NCBI GenBank assembly: GCA_017620435.1
Contig: JAFZQL010000035.1
Location: 1-14,479, forward strand
Direction of reading: 5' to 3'
DNA: 14,479 nucleotides
Origin: Erysipelotrichaceae bacterium
GTDB taxonomy: Bacteria; Bacillota_I; Bacilli_A; Erysipelotrichales; Erysipelotrichaceae
Below, piece by piece: positions 5,866 through 13,080 of this stretch (position 1 is its first letter; each line of letters starts with the position of its first letter). A program made the translations under genes and the position numbers. The notes under the pieces are model-generated. The model made no database searches. It was not told the origin of the DNA and saw only the letters and a list, made by a program, of their open reading frames with translations.

Positions 5866-7341
5866 TTAATCTCTTCGATACAAGTCTCTTGTATAGACTT
5901 TTTCTTTGACATCTTCCAGAGCGCTGTCGAAGCGGTTGGCGATGATGGTCTGAGACAGTTTCTTGAATCTGCTCAGGTTGTTTACGATCCTGGAACCGAA
6001 GAAAGTGTCGCCATCCGGAAGAGTCGGCTCATAGATGATGACTTCGGCGCCTTTCGCCTTGATCCGTTTCATGACGCCCTGAATGGAGGATTGTCTGAAA
6101 TTGTCGGAATTGGATTTCATCGTTAAGCGGTAAACGCCGATGATCGTTTTCTGTTCCTTTTCTTTATCATACTGTGCCGAATTGCCGTAGGTTCCTGCCA
6201 TCTCCAGAACTCTGTCGGCGATAAAGTCTTTTCTGGTCCGGTTGGATTCTACGATCGCTTCGATCAGGTTCTCCGGTACATCTTCGAAGTTCGCCAGAAG
6301 CTGTTTGGTATCCTTAGGCAGGCAATAGCCGCCATAGCCGAAAGAAGGATTGTTGTAGTGGGAACCGATCCTTGGATCCAGACATACGCCGTCAATGATC
6401 GCTCTGGTATCCAGACCCTTTGTTTCCGCATAGGTATCCAGTTCATTGAAATAGGAAACCCTTAATGCCAGATAAGTATTCGCAAACAGTTTTACGGCCT
6501 CCGCTTCCGTCATGCCGATGACCAGAGTCGGTATCTCTTCCTTAATGGCGCCCTGTTTCAGCAAGGAGGCAAATTCTTCAGCCGCCCTGACATTCTCTTC
6601 ATTCTCCGTGTCCGTTCCGACAATGATCCTTGAAGGATAGAGATTGTCATAGAGCGCCTTGGATTCTCTTAAGAATTCCGGAGAAAAGAGGATACGTTCA
6701 TCTTTCTTTTCTTTTCTGATCCTTTCGGTATAGCCTACCGGGATCGTGGATTTGATGATGATATAGGCGTTCCTGTTGTATTCTCTGACCAGGTCGATGA
6801 CCGCTTCCACCGCACTGGTATCGAAGTAGTTCTTCTGCGGATCGTAATTAGTAGGTGCCGCTACGACGACATAGTCGGCATCTTCATAGGCATATCTGCC
6901 GTCCACCGTCGCTTCCAGATCAAGTTCCCTGTTTGCCAGGTAGTCTTCCAGATAGTCGTCCTGGATCGGAGCCTTTCTCTCATTGATCATCCGTACTTTT
7001 TCTTCAATGATGTCGAGCGCTCTGACACGGTTGTGCTGCGCCAGCAGCACGGCAATGGACATCCCGACGTATCCGGTTCCGGCTACGGCGATCTTTCTGC
7101 TGATCAGAAGAGGCTTTGTCCCCGGCTCTTTCTTTTCTCTTAATTCCTCAAAGGAAAAATCAAGCACTTCCTGCAGATCTTCCAGCTGCTGTATCGAAGG
7201 CATATAAGAACCGTTCTCGATCCTGGAGATCATAGCCCGGTTTATGCCGGTTCTGAAAGCCAGGTCGTTCTGCGACAGATTCAGTTTCTCTCTTTTGTTT
7301 CTGATCACACTTGCGAGTATTTCCGTTTTGATCCTGTTCAT
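5866..7341 (-). CDS. XRE-type HTH domain fused to UDP-glucose 6-dehydrogenase
   Basis: A 491-residue fusion. Residues 8-65 form an XRE/Cro-type helix-turn-helix (SVIRNKREKLNLSQNDLAFR, TGINRAMISRIENG, SIQQLEDLQEVL), followed by a charged linker at about 66-81. Residues 82-491 are a complete HasB-type UDP-glucose dehydrogenase, which oxidises UDP-glucose to UDP-glucuronate with two NAD+. Visible landmarks are the Rossmann motif VAGTGYVG (86-93), KSTIPVG (197-203), SPEFLRESKALYDNLYPSR, K284 and N288 in KLFANTYLALR, the catalytic C340 in SFGYGGYCLPKDT, and YRLTMKSNSDNFR near 404-416. Streptococcal HasB is close to 400 residues and begins directly at the Rossmann strand, so the first ~80 residues are extra. 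The ATG at 7341 is chosen for GAGG at 7350-7353, eight bases upstream; the in-frame GTG at 7350 overlaps that site. The gene is divergent from the UDP-glucuronate epimerase. Both domains look intact, so I infer an enzyme that may also bind DNA. Confidence 0.93.
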   Translation of the reverse strand: MNRIKTEILASVIRNKREKLNLSQNDLAFRTGINRAMISRIENGSYMPSIQQLEDLQEVLDFSFEELREKKEPGTKPLLISRKIAVAGTGYVGMSIAVLLAQHNRVRALDIIEEKVRMINERKAPIQDDYLEDYLANRELDLEATVDGRYAYEDADYVVVAAPTNYDPQKNYFDTSAVEAVIDLVREYNRNAYIIIKSTIPVGYTERIRKEKKDERILFSPEFLRESKALYDNLYPSRIIVGTDTENEENVRAAEEFASLLKQGAIKEEIPTLVIGMTEAEAVKLFANTYLALRVSYFNELDTYAETKGLDTRAIIDGVCLDPRIGSHYNNPSFGYGGYCLPKDTKQLLANFEDVPENLIEAIVESNRTRKDFIADRVLEMAGTYGNSAQYDKEKEQKTIIGVYRLTMKSNSDNFRQSSIQGVMKRIKAKGAEVIIYEPTLPDGDTFFGSRIVNNLSRFKKLSQTIIANRFDSALEDVKEKVYTRDLYRRD

Positions 7342-7359
7342 AGTCAACACCTCGTCATT

Positions 7360-7388
7360 ATGTTACCAATAACGACAGAATAATTCAA
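7360..7388 (-). promoter_or_regulatory. Promoter of the HTH-UDP-glucose dehydrogenase gene
   Basis: Read on the minus strand, a -35 TTGAAT (7383-7388) and a -10 TAACAT (7360-7365) are separated by exactly 17 bp. The -10 is preceded by TGG, an extended -10. Transcription would begin near 7353, giving a short leader that starts at the GAGG ribosome binding site. The -35 overlaps the left half of the palindrome at 7375-7406. Confidence 0.55.
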
Positions 7389-7406
7389 TAAATAGAATCA
7401 TTCTGT
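7375..7406. promoter_or_regulatory. 32-bp imperfect palindrome, candidate operator of the divergent uronic-acid promoters
   Basis: Bases 7375-7406 pair with their own reverse complement at 13 of 16 positions. The outer arms are ACAGAAT (7375-7381) and ATTCTGT (7400-7406). Within it are two smaller palindromes, GAATAATTC (7378-7386) and GAATCATTC (7395-7403), whose centres are 17 bp apart; the second extends to a perfect AGAATCATTCT. Paired short palindromes are the kind of site XRE-type dimers bind. It overlaps the -35 of the dehydrogenase promoter and ends at the -35 of the epimerase promoter. The binding protein is inferred, most simply the HTH-dehydrogenase fusion itself. Confidence 0.65.
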
Positions 7407-7435
7407 TGCGAATCATAACAGGATTATTGTATGAT
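7406..7435 (+). promoter_or_regulatory. Promoter of the UDP-glucuronate epimerase gene
   Basis: A -35 TTGCGA (7406-7411, four of six matches) and a -10 TATGAT (7430-7435, five of six) are separated by 18 bp. The predicted start of transcription falls at about 7442, which is the A of the epimerase ATG, so the message may have no leader. Confidence 0.5.
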
Positions 7436-7441
7436 AATGGT

Positions 7442-8452
7442 ATGCGAAACAAGAAGAAGATCCTGATTACCGGTTCATCCGGATTTATCGGTGCGAGTCT
7501 GTGCAAGAGACTTTTAATGGAAAGCGATGCCTCTATCATCGGCATCGACAACATGAACGACTACTACAGCGTCGCTTTGAAACGGTCCCGTTTAAGTGAA
7601 CTGGAAGGGCTGAAGAAAGACTTTACTTTCATTCAGGGAGACATCTCCGATAAAAGCTTTATCAATAAACTCTTTCAGGAGAACGATTTTGATATCGTAG
7701 TCAATCTGGCAGCCCAGGCAGGCGTACGTTATTCGATCGATCATCCGGATGTCTATATCTCATCCAATATCATCGGCTTCTACAATCTTCTGGAAGCCAT
7801 CAGGAATCATCCTGTCTCTCATTTCATCTACGCTTCCAGCAGCAGCGTCTACGGCAACAGCGATTCCGTTCCTTTCTCTACAAAAGACAGAACGGATCAG
7901 CCCGTTTCTCTATATGCCGCAACCAAGAAGAGCGATGAACTGCTGGCTTATACCTATTCCCATCTGTATCATATCCCGATGACCGGACTCAGATTCTTTA
8001 CGGTCTACGGTCCGGCGGGAAGACCGGACATGGCCTACTTCTCTTTTACGGAAAAACTCTTAAAAGGAGAGAAGATCAGGATATTCAACTATGGCAAGTG
8101 TCAGAGAGATTTTACTTATATCGACGATATTGTAGAAGGCATACTCAGGATCATGGAAAAAGGACCGCTTCGGGAATACAGCCTTTACAACATCGGCAAT
8201 TCCCATCCTGAGAACCTGCTGGAATTCGTCAGCACATTAAGCGAAACGCTGATCGAAAACCAGCTGCTTCCTGCCGATTACGATATTCAGGAATACCTGG
8301 AACTCGTAGAGATGCAGCTGGGGGATGTCGTTGCGACATACGCGGATACTTCTGCCCTGCAGAATGACTACGGTTTTCATCCGGATACTCCTTTAAAAGA
8401 AGGACTGGAACGATTCGTCAGATGGTACAAGGAGAACTACAGAGAACTGTAG
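7442..8452 (+). CDS. UDP-glucuronate 4-epimerase (CapI/GAE type, SDR family)
   Basis: A 336-residue extended short-chain dehydrogenase. It most resembles UDP-glucuronate 4-epimerases, which turn UDP-glucuronate into UDP-galacturonate using bound NAD+. The N-terminal NAD motif GSSGFIG is at 11-17. AAQAGVRYSIDHP and YASSSSVYG follow, then the catalytic Y158-x3-K162 in SLYAATKK, LRFFTVYGPAGRPDMA, and RDFTYIDDI. The AAQAGVRYS and YGPxGRPDMA wording separates this group from ordinary GalE. I chose the ATG at 7442: the frame opens upstream at a TTG (7406), but that falls in the candidate promoter and adds residues before the NAD strand. No ribosome binding site lies at a normal distance; the nearest AGGA is 18 bases away. 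It would use the product of the divergent dehydrogenase. Other UDP-sugar epimerase specificities remain possible. Confidence 0.9.
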   Translation: MRNKKKILITGSSGFIGASLCKRLLMESDASIIGIDNMNDYYSVALKRSRLSELEGLKKDFTFIQGDISDKSFINKLFQENDFDIVVNLAAQAGVRYSIDHPDVYISSNIIGFYNLLEAIRNHPVSHFIYASSSSVYGNSDSVPFSTKDRTDQPVSLYAATKKSDELLAYTYSHLYHIPMTGLRFFTVYGPAGRPDMAYFSFTEKLLKGEKIRIFNYGKCQRDFTYIDDIVEGILRIMEKGPLREYSLYNIGNSHPENLLEFVSTLSETLIENQLLPADYDIQEYLELVEMQLGDVVATYADTSALQNDYGFHPDTPLKEGLERFVRWYKENYREL

Positions 8453-8462
8453 TTCTTTTTAT
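8433..8462 (+). terminator. Terminator overlapping the epimerase stop codon
   Basis: GAACTACAG (8434-8442) and CTGTAGTTC (8447-8455) form a perfect 9-bp stem with the loop AGAA, followed by five T residues and ATT. The TAG stop of the epimerase lies inside the second arm, so the last codons and the terminator share sequence. Confidence 0.85.
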
Positions 8463-8486
8463 TCTGTAGATCATAAAAGACATCGA

Positions 8487-8522
8487 CCGCAGGTTCATCA
8501 GATCCCTGCAGTTTTTTATTTT
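8487..8522 (+). terminator. Possible second terminator before the glycosyltransferase operon
   Basis: GCAGG (8489-8493) and CCTGC (8505-8509) pair around an 11-base loop, with one further C-G pair beyond a mismatch. They are followed by GTTTTTTATTTTT. The stem is short and the loop is long, so this is weaker than the hairpin just upstream, but the long T-run supports it as a backup. Confidence 0.5.
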
Positions 8523-8534
8523 TGAATAAAAGTA

Positions 8535-8540
8535 TAGAAT
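8535..8540 (+). promoter_or_regulatory. Candidate -10 for the glycosyltransferase operon
   Basis: TAGAAT matches the -10 consensus at five of six bases and lies after two terminators, just before the GAGG ribosome binding site (8547-8550) of the glycosyltransferase gene. A promoter is needed here, but the -35 region is only a T-run, so the assignment is tentative. Confidence 0.35.
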
Positions 8541-8558
8541 ATATATGAGGTTAAGCAA

Positions 8559-9518
8559 ATGAAAAAAGAAAAGAAACTGTTGTCTCTCATTGTCCCGTGT
8601 TTTAATGAAGAGGAAGCACTTCCGCTGTTTTATAAAGAAGCAACAAAGGTATTGAAAGAAATCGAAGAAGACTATGAACTCCTGCTGGTGAACGACGGAT
8701 CAAAAGATCATACCCTTTCCGTCATGAAAGATCTGGCAAAAAAAGACAGACATGTCATCTACCTGTCCTTTTCCAGGAACTTTGGCAAGGAAGCGGCAAT
8801 GTATGCCGGACTGTGCAACGCCAGAGGAGACTACATCGGTTTTATCGATGCCGATCTTCAGCACCCTCCGGTTCTGATCAAAAGGATGTTGGAAGCGCTC
8901 CGCAGCGGCGACTACGACTGTGCCGCCTGCAGAAGAACCGACAGAACCGGCGATTCCAGGATAAGGACCTGGTTCTCGAGAAGATTCTACGAGATCATCA
9001 ACAGGATCTCCGATGCACGTATGGTAGACGGAGCAGGAGACTATAGACTGATGAGCAGAAACATGGCGGATGCCATCATCTCCATGTCGGAATACAACCG
9101 TTTTTCCAAGGGGATCTTCAGCTGGGTCGGATTCAAGACCTGCTGGATCGAATATGAAAACGTCGACAGAGTGGCCGGAACGACCTCATGGAGTTTCTGG
9201 GGTCTGGTAAAATATGCCATAGACGGTATCGTCAATTTCTCGAATGCCCCGCTGGATGTAGCCACACTCATGGGGATCGTCACGACTTTCCTGGCTTTCC
9301 TTTACCTGATCTTCATCATCGTAAAATATATTTTCTATGGCGATGCCGTTCAGGGATGGGCTACGCTGATCTGTGTCATCCTGTTTATGGGAGGCATTCA
9401 GCTGCTTTGCCTGGGTATCATCGGACAGTATGTCGGCAAGATCTACATGGAAACAAAGAACAGACCGCATTTCATCATTTCCGAAACAAACAAAGATTCC
9501 GCAGAACTGATAGGATAA
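8559..9518 (+). CDS. Polyprenyl-phosphate glycosyltransferase, GT2 family (CsbB/GtrB type)
   Basis: A 319-residue membrane-bound GT2 enzyme. It would transfer a sugar from a nucleotide sugar to undecaprenyl phosphate on the cytoplasmic face. The GT-A domain has LIVPCFNEEEALP (10-22), VNDGSKDHT (44-52), the metal-binding DAD in FIDADLQHPP (95-104), and GDYRLMSR (160-167). The segment RVAGTTSWSFWGLVKYAIDG at 204-223 is typical of dolichol-phosphate-mannose-synthase-like enzymes. Two membrane helices follow at about 233-259 and 266-293, as in GtrB, CsbB and YkcC. GAGG at 8547-8550 is eight bases before the ATG. The YfhO-family gene starts six bases after its stop. In Bacillus and Listeria such pairs attach a sugar to teichoic acid, with this protein making the lipid-linked sugar. 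The sugar cannot be read from sequence. Confidence 0.94.
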   Translation: MKKEKKLLSLIVPCFNEEEALPLFYKEATKVLKEIEEDYELLLVNDGSKDHTLSVMKDLAKKDRHVIYLSFSRNFGKEAAMYAGLCNARGDYIGFIDADLQHPPVLIKRMLEALRSGDYDCAACRRTDRTGDSRIRTWFSRRFYEIINRISDARMVDGAGDYRLMSRNMADAIISMSEYNRFSKGIFSWVGFKTCWIEYENVDRVAGTTSWSFWGLVKYAIDGIVNFSNAPLDVATLMGIVTTFLAFLYLIFIIVKYIFYGDAVQGWATLICVILFMGGIQLLCLGIIGQYVGKIYMETKNRPHFIISETNKDSAELIG

Positions 9519-9524
9519 ACATCT

Positions 9525-12134
9525 ATGAAAGAAAAAAGAAAAGGGTATTTTCTGCTTTATACGCTGGTTTTCGCTCTGTGCTGTGCCGCCGTGTTTTTTA
9601 CGTATTACAGTACCGGAAAATCATTTATTTATGACGGCGACGGATGGTCCCAGCACTACAAGGCCTATCTCTATTATTCCGAATACCTGAGAAGCGTCTT
9701 TACCGCCTTATGGAAAGAACACAGACTGATCCTTCCGCAGTATGATTTCAGTATCGGTGAAGGCGGAGATATCCTGGGAACCTTTCATTACTACGTCATT
9801 GGCGATCCGATCGCTTTTCTTTCTGTTTTTGTCAGAAAGGAACACATCTACATTTTCTATCATCTGGGCGTTGTGCTGAGACTGTACCTGTCAGGAATCT
9901 TTTTCTCCTGCTTCTGTTTCAGCCACGGTCTTAAGAACAGAAACGGCATCCTGGCAGGAACGCTGACTTATGTATTCTGCTTCTGGGCGCTGTTCAATTC
10001 CGTAAGACATATCTATTTCCTGAACCCGATGATGTATCTGCCTTTGATCCTGATCGGTGCAGATAAGATCATACATGAAGGAAAACCGCTGATCTTCGTG
10101 GTTGCGGTATTCCTGAGCTGCATCAGCAATTTCTATTTCTTCTACAATATCGCGATCCTGACAGCGATCTATTCCATTCTGGTCCTGCTGTTCGAGTACC
10201 GGAAGGACGTGAAGCGTATCGTCACAAAAGTAATGATCATTTTCTGCTATGCGGTATTGGGCATCTGCCTGGGCGCTTTCATCTTCGTCCCGGTCGTCTA
10301 TGTCTTCCTGAAGGACAGCAGGATGTCGATCGAATTCGGAAAACACCTGATCTATCCTTTGAACTACTATAAAAAGATCCCTTCGATGTTCTTTTCGACC
10401 GGCAGAGAATACTGGCTGTGCATGGGTTATGCCAGCCCGGCCATTCTGTTCCTGATGATCAGTTTCCGGAAACTGAAAGAGAACCTGCTGCTGAATGTCT
10501 TCAATATTCTGGGCATCCTCATGGTCCTTTTCCCGGTATTCGGACAGGTCATGAACGGATTCTCCTATATTTCCAACAAATGGTGCTTCGCCCTGTCTCT
10601 GCTGGTGGCATTCAACATGGCTTTCCAATGGGAAGAAGTATCCCGATACCGGAAACTGCTTGGGATCTTCATCATCCTGTGTACGGCTATTCTGGCTGCT
10701 TTAGGCGCAAACACGTCGATCCTGATCCCGCTGTTCTTCTGTTTCCTTTTCCTCGGAATGTATTTCCTGCCGTTAAAGGAAAACATCAGACAGACTATCC
10801 TGCTGCTTCTGATCATCCTGTGCATTGCCTTTAATGCCGACCACCAGTATTCAGAAAGAGGAACCAACTACTCCAACACAGCTACCACTTATGAACAGGA
10901 CAGAGAGATCTTCAGGACCTCCGAAGCCTATGAGATCAGTGAAAACATCAGTGACGAAGACTTTTACCGTTATTCCGGCAACTGTCTGACGCAGAATGCC
11001 GCCGTTTTGTTCCAGACACATTCTACCGACTATTACTGGAGTCTGGGCAATCCGTTCATTTCCGAATACAGGAACGAAATGGAAATAGACGAGTATCTAC
11101 TGCAGAAGTTCAACGAATACGGACAGAGAGCGCTGCTGTACTCGCTGGCCAATGTCAGATACTACGTAACCCAGAAAGGCGATCAGGGTCAGCTTCCTTA
11201 CGGTTTTGTCTACGACAGATCAACGGAGCACTATGATTTATACCGCAATGAATACGCCTTGCCTTTCGGCTATACCTATGAGAATGCCATCTCTTACGAG
11301 GAATGGAAAGAGTATTCCGTGATCGACAGACAGGATATGATGGCAAAAGCTCTCGTGATCGATCGGACACCTGATGATCCGTATGAAGCGGTATCTTCAA
11401 CCGTTACAGTGGATTACGTCTGGGAAGAAAACGACGATGTCGCCGTACAGGAAGGCAAGATCAAAACCAAGAAACAGGATGCCGAAACGCAGATCCGTTT
11501 CAATGAGATCCGGAATCTTGAAGTATATCTGGAATTCAAGGGTCTGGTCTATGACGATAACCGTTCCTGGATCAGCGATAAAAAGACGAATTCCGACATC
11601 TATGTCGTTCTGCCGGACGGCAGCGAGAAGAAGATCGATATCTATACGCATGATGACCGTTACTACAACGGCAGGAAAGACTTCGTGATCCGTCTGGGTT
11701 TCTGTGATTTTCCTATAGATCATTTTGTCATCCGCTTCCAGAACAAGGGCTCCTATACCTATGATTCCATCAGTCTCTATACTTCCGATATGCAGGAGTA
11801 CGGAAACGATCTGGATGCGTTGCAGAAGGATGTATTAAAGAACGTACATTTTGCGAGGGACGCTTTTTCCGGGACCATCGATCTGAGGGAAAGAAAGTAT
11901 CTGCTGCTGAGTATTCCGTATTCCGAGGGATGGAGTGCCTACGTGGATGGAAAGAAAGCGGATATCATCAGGGCCAACATCGCCTATATGGCACTGGATC
12001 TGGATGAGGGCAGCCATGAGATCGTTTTTGAGTACCGTACACCGATGCTGAAACAGGGAGCTCTGATATCGCTCTGCGGTATCGCTGCTGCTGCCGTAAT
12101 ACTGATCATAAGAAAGAGAAAGACGCATGAATAA
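9525..12134 (+). CDS. YfhO-family membrane glycosyltransferase (GT-C fold)
   Basis: An 869-residue polytopic protein of the YfhO family. A first helix at about 8-29 is followed by an outside loop with acidic residues (IYDGDGWSQH, D37 and D39) and FSIGEGGDI near 75-83. About a dozen hydrophobic segments extend to about residue 440. Then comes a large hydrophilic, probably extracytoplasmic domain from about 440 to 840, containing the family motif GWSAYVDGKKADI near 802. A final membrane helix (ALISLCGIAAAAVILII) and a basic tail (RKRKTHE) end it. In the CsbB/YfhO model this protein takes a sugar from the lipid carrier outside the cell and puts it on a surface polymer. AGGAT at 9512-9516, eight bases before the ATG, supports the start. 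It overlaps the next gene by eight bases. The acceptor here is unknown. Confidence 0.92.
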   Translation: MKEKRKGYFLLYTLVFALCCAAVFFTYYSTGKSFIYDGDGWSQHYKAYLYYSEYLRSVFTALWKEHRLILPQYDFSIGEGGDILGTFHYYVIGDPIAFLSVFVRKEHIYIFYHLGVVLRLYLSGIFFSCFCFSHGLKNRNGILAGTLTYVFCFWALFNSVRHIYFLNPMMYLPLILIGADKIIHEGKPLIFVVAVFLSCISNFYFFYNIAILTAIYSILVLLFEYRKDVKRIVTKVMIIFCYAVLGICLGAFIFVPVVYVFLKDSRMSIEFGKHLIYPLNYYKKIPSMFFSTGREYWLCMGYASPAILFLMISFRKLKENLLLNVFNILGILMVLFPVFGQVMNGFSYISNKWCFALSLLVAFNMAFQWEEVSRYRKLLGIFIILCTAILAALGANTSILIPLFFCFLFLGMYFLPLKENIRQTILLLLIILCIAFNADHQYSERGTNYSNTATTYEQDREIFRTSEAYEISENISDEDFYRYSGNCLTQNAAVLFQTHSTDYYWSLGNPFISEYRNEMEIDEYLLQKFNEYGQRALLYSLANVRYYVTQKGDQGQLPYGFVYDRSTEHYDLYRNEYALPFGYTYENAISYEEWKEYSVIDRQDMMAKALVIDRTPDDPYEAVSSTVTVDYVWEENDDVAVQEGKIKTKKQDAETQIRFNEIRNLEVYLEFKGLVYDDNRSWISDKKTNSDIYVVLPDGSEKKIDIYTHDDRYYNGRKDFVIRLGFCDFPIDHFVIRFQNKGSYTYDSISLYTSDMQEYGNDLDALQKDVLKNVHFARDAFSGTIDLRERKYLLLSIPYSEGWSAYVDGKKADIIRANIAYMALDLDEGSHEIVFEYRTPMLKQGALISLCGIAAAAVILIIRKRKTHE

Positions 12135-13080
12135 GGAATACTATCTTTTCCTGATCTGGAACAAGGCGTTTTTCTGTAGAGAAAAGATCCTGAATGACCT
12201 GGGAGCTTCTTTTTCGATTCGTAAGACTTTCTATATCCGCTGGAGCGAAAAGAACTTTTTAAAGGATCTGAAAGCCTTCTATGGCACAAAAACAGCAGAT
12301 GTCAGGGAGAAATCCCGTTATGTCGGAAAAGGGCTTTTCTATGTGATCGTTGTAGAAGACCCCGATCCGGTTTTTGAACAGAGAAAAACATACAACGGAT
12401 CCGAAACGGTAAATGCAAGGATCTACGACAAGAAATGGCTTTACCGGAAATGGACCGGAGGTAATTTCCGGGTCCACAGTTCTCAGGACAGGAAAGAAAC
12501 GGATCACGATCTGACGGTCCTGCTTGGTCCTGATTTTATGAAGAGGATCGATGCTCTTGAAACGGATCAGACTGTCGAGACAGATACGAAGGGGATCGCA
12601 GGTTTTGATTCTTTGGAAGATTTCAAGAATACACTCCGTCTGTTCTCGAAGAACGTCATTCTGGAGAATGAAGGTGAGATTACAATCGTTTCGGAATGCA
12701 GAAGCGATCTGGAGTGTTTTCTAGGGCTGGAACCGTCCGATACTAACCGGTATGTGCTGAAGATCAGTGGCAGAGAATATCACATCTGTCTGCTTTCTGA
12801 AGCGGAAGGGGATCTGCCGGAAGGCTTCCTGGAGAAGATCTATGATAATGCTGTGAAACAGGATTTTTCCGATGTGGAGAAGGACTATCTCGCATTCCTG
12901 AACGACCGTACAAAAGTCTCGGATCAGCTGCAGGAATTCATGTCCCGCAACGGTTTCACCCTGAACTTTGAAAAGAAAGATCCTTTCCGTAAAGAAACAA
13001 GAAAAGGCTTCATCAGAAGATGCAGAGATGAACTGAAATACCGGTATCTGAAACTGAAGGAACATACATCGGCAAAATGA
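12127..13080 (+). CDS. Uncharacterised soluble protein in envelope glycosylation operon, 317 aa
   Basis: I cannot assign this protein to a named family. It has no signal peptide or membrane helix and is rich in charged and aromatic residues. The most family-like part is residues 1-135: LIWNKAFFCREKILNDLG, FYIRWSEKNFLKDLKAFYG, FYVIVVEDPDPVFEQR, and then VNARIYDKKWLYRKWTGG with RVHSSQDRKETDHDLTVLLG. The paired W, R, H, D and E residues in that last part look like a conserved core. Residues 150-260 look like a second, less distinctive domain, and the C-terminus is strongly basic. It resembles conserved hypothetical proteins I associate with Gram-positive surface polysaccharide loci, but that is memory only. 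Its ATG overlaps the YfhO gene by eight bases, and its stop overlaps the acyltransferase start by four, so it is translated as part of this unit. A cytosolic role in supplying or activating the modified sugar is a guess. Confidence 0.88.
   Translation: MNKEYYLFLIWNKAFFCREKILNDLGASFSIRKTFYIRWSEKNFLKDLKAFYGTKTADVREKSRYVGKGLFYVIVVEDPDPVFEQRKTYNGSETVNARIYDKKWLYRKWTGGNFRVHSSQDRKETDHDLTVLLGPDFMKRIDALETDQTVETDTKGIAGFDSLEDFKNTLRLFSKNVILENEGEITIVSECRSDLECFLGLEPSDTNRYVLKISGREYHICLLSEAEGDLPEGFLEKIYDNAVKQDFSDVEKDYLAFLNDRTKVSDQLQEFMSRNGFTLNFEKKDPFRKETRKGFIRRCRDELKYRYLKLKEHTSAK

Noticed and set aside
7342..7350. GTG start at 7350 for the HTH-dehydrogenase
   Set aside because: It overlaps the GAGG ribosome binding site that serves the ATG at 7341.
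7431..7466. Tiny out-of-frame ORF (MIMVCETRRRS) overlapping the epimerase start, as a leader peptide
   Set aside because: It has only 11 codons, its AGGA is at a poor distance, and its ATG lies inside the candidate -10 box, so it would not even be transcribed from that promoter.
9891..10628. Minus-strand open frame (245 codons) opposite the YfhO gene
   Set aside because: Its product is a low-complexity run of Q, D, E and H, the expected reverse reading of hydrophobic membrane-helix codons.
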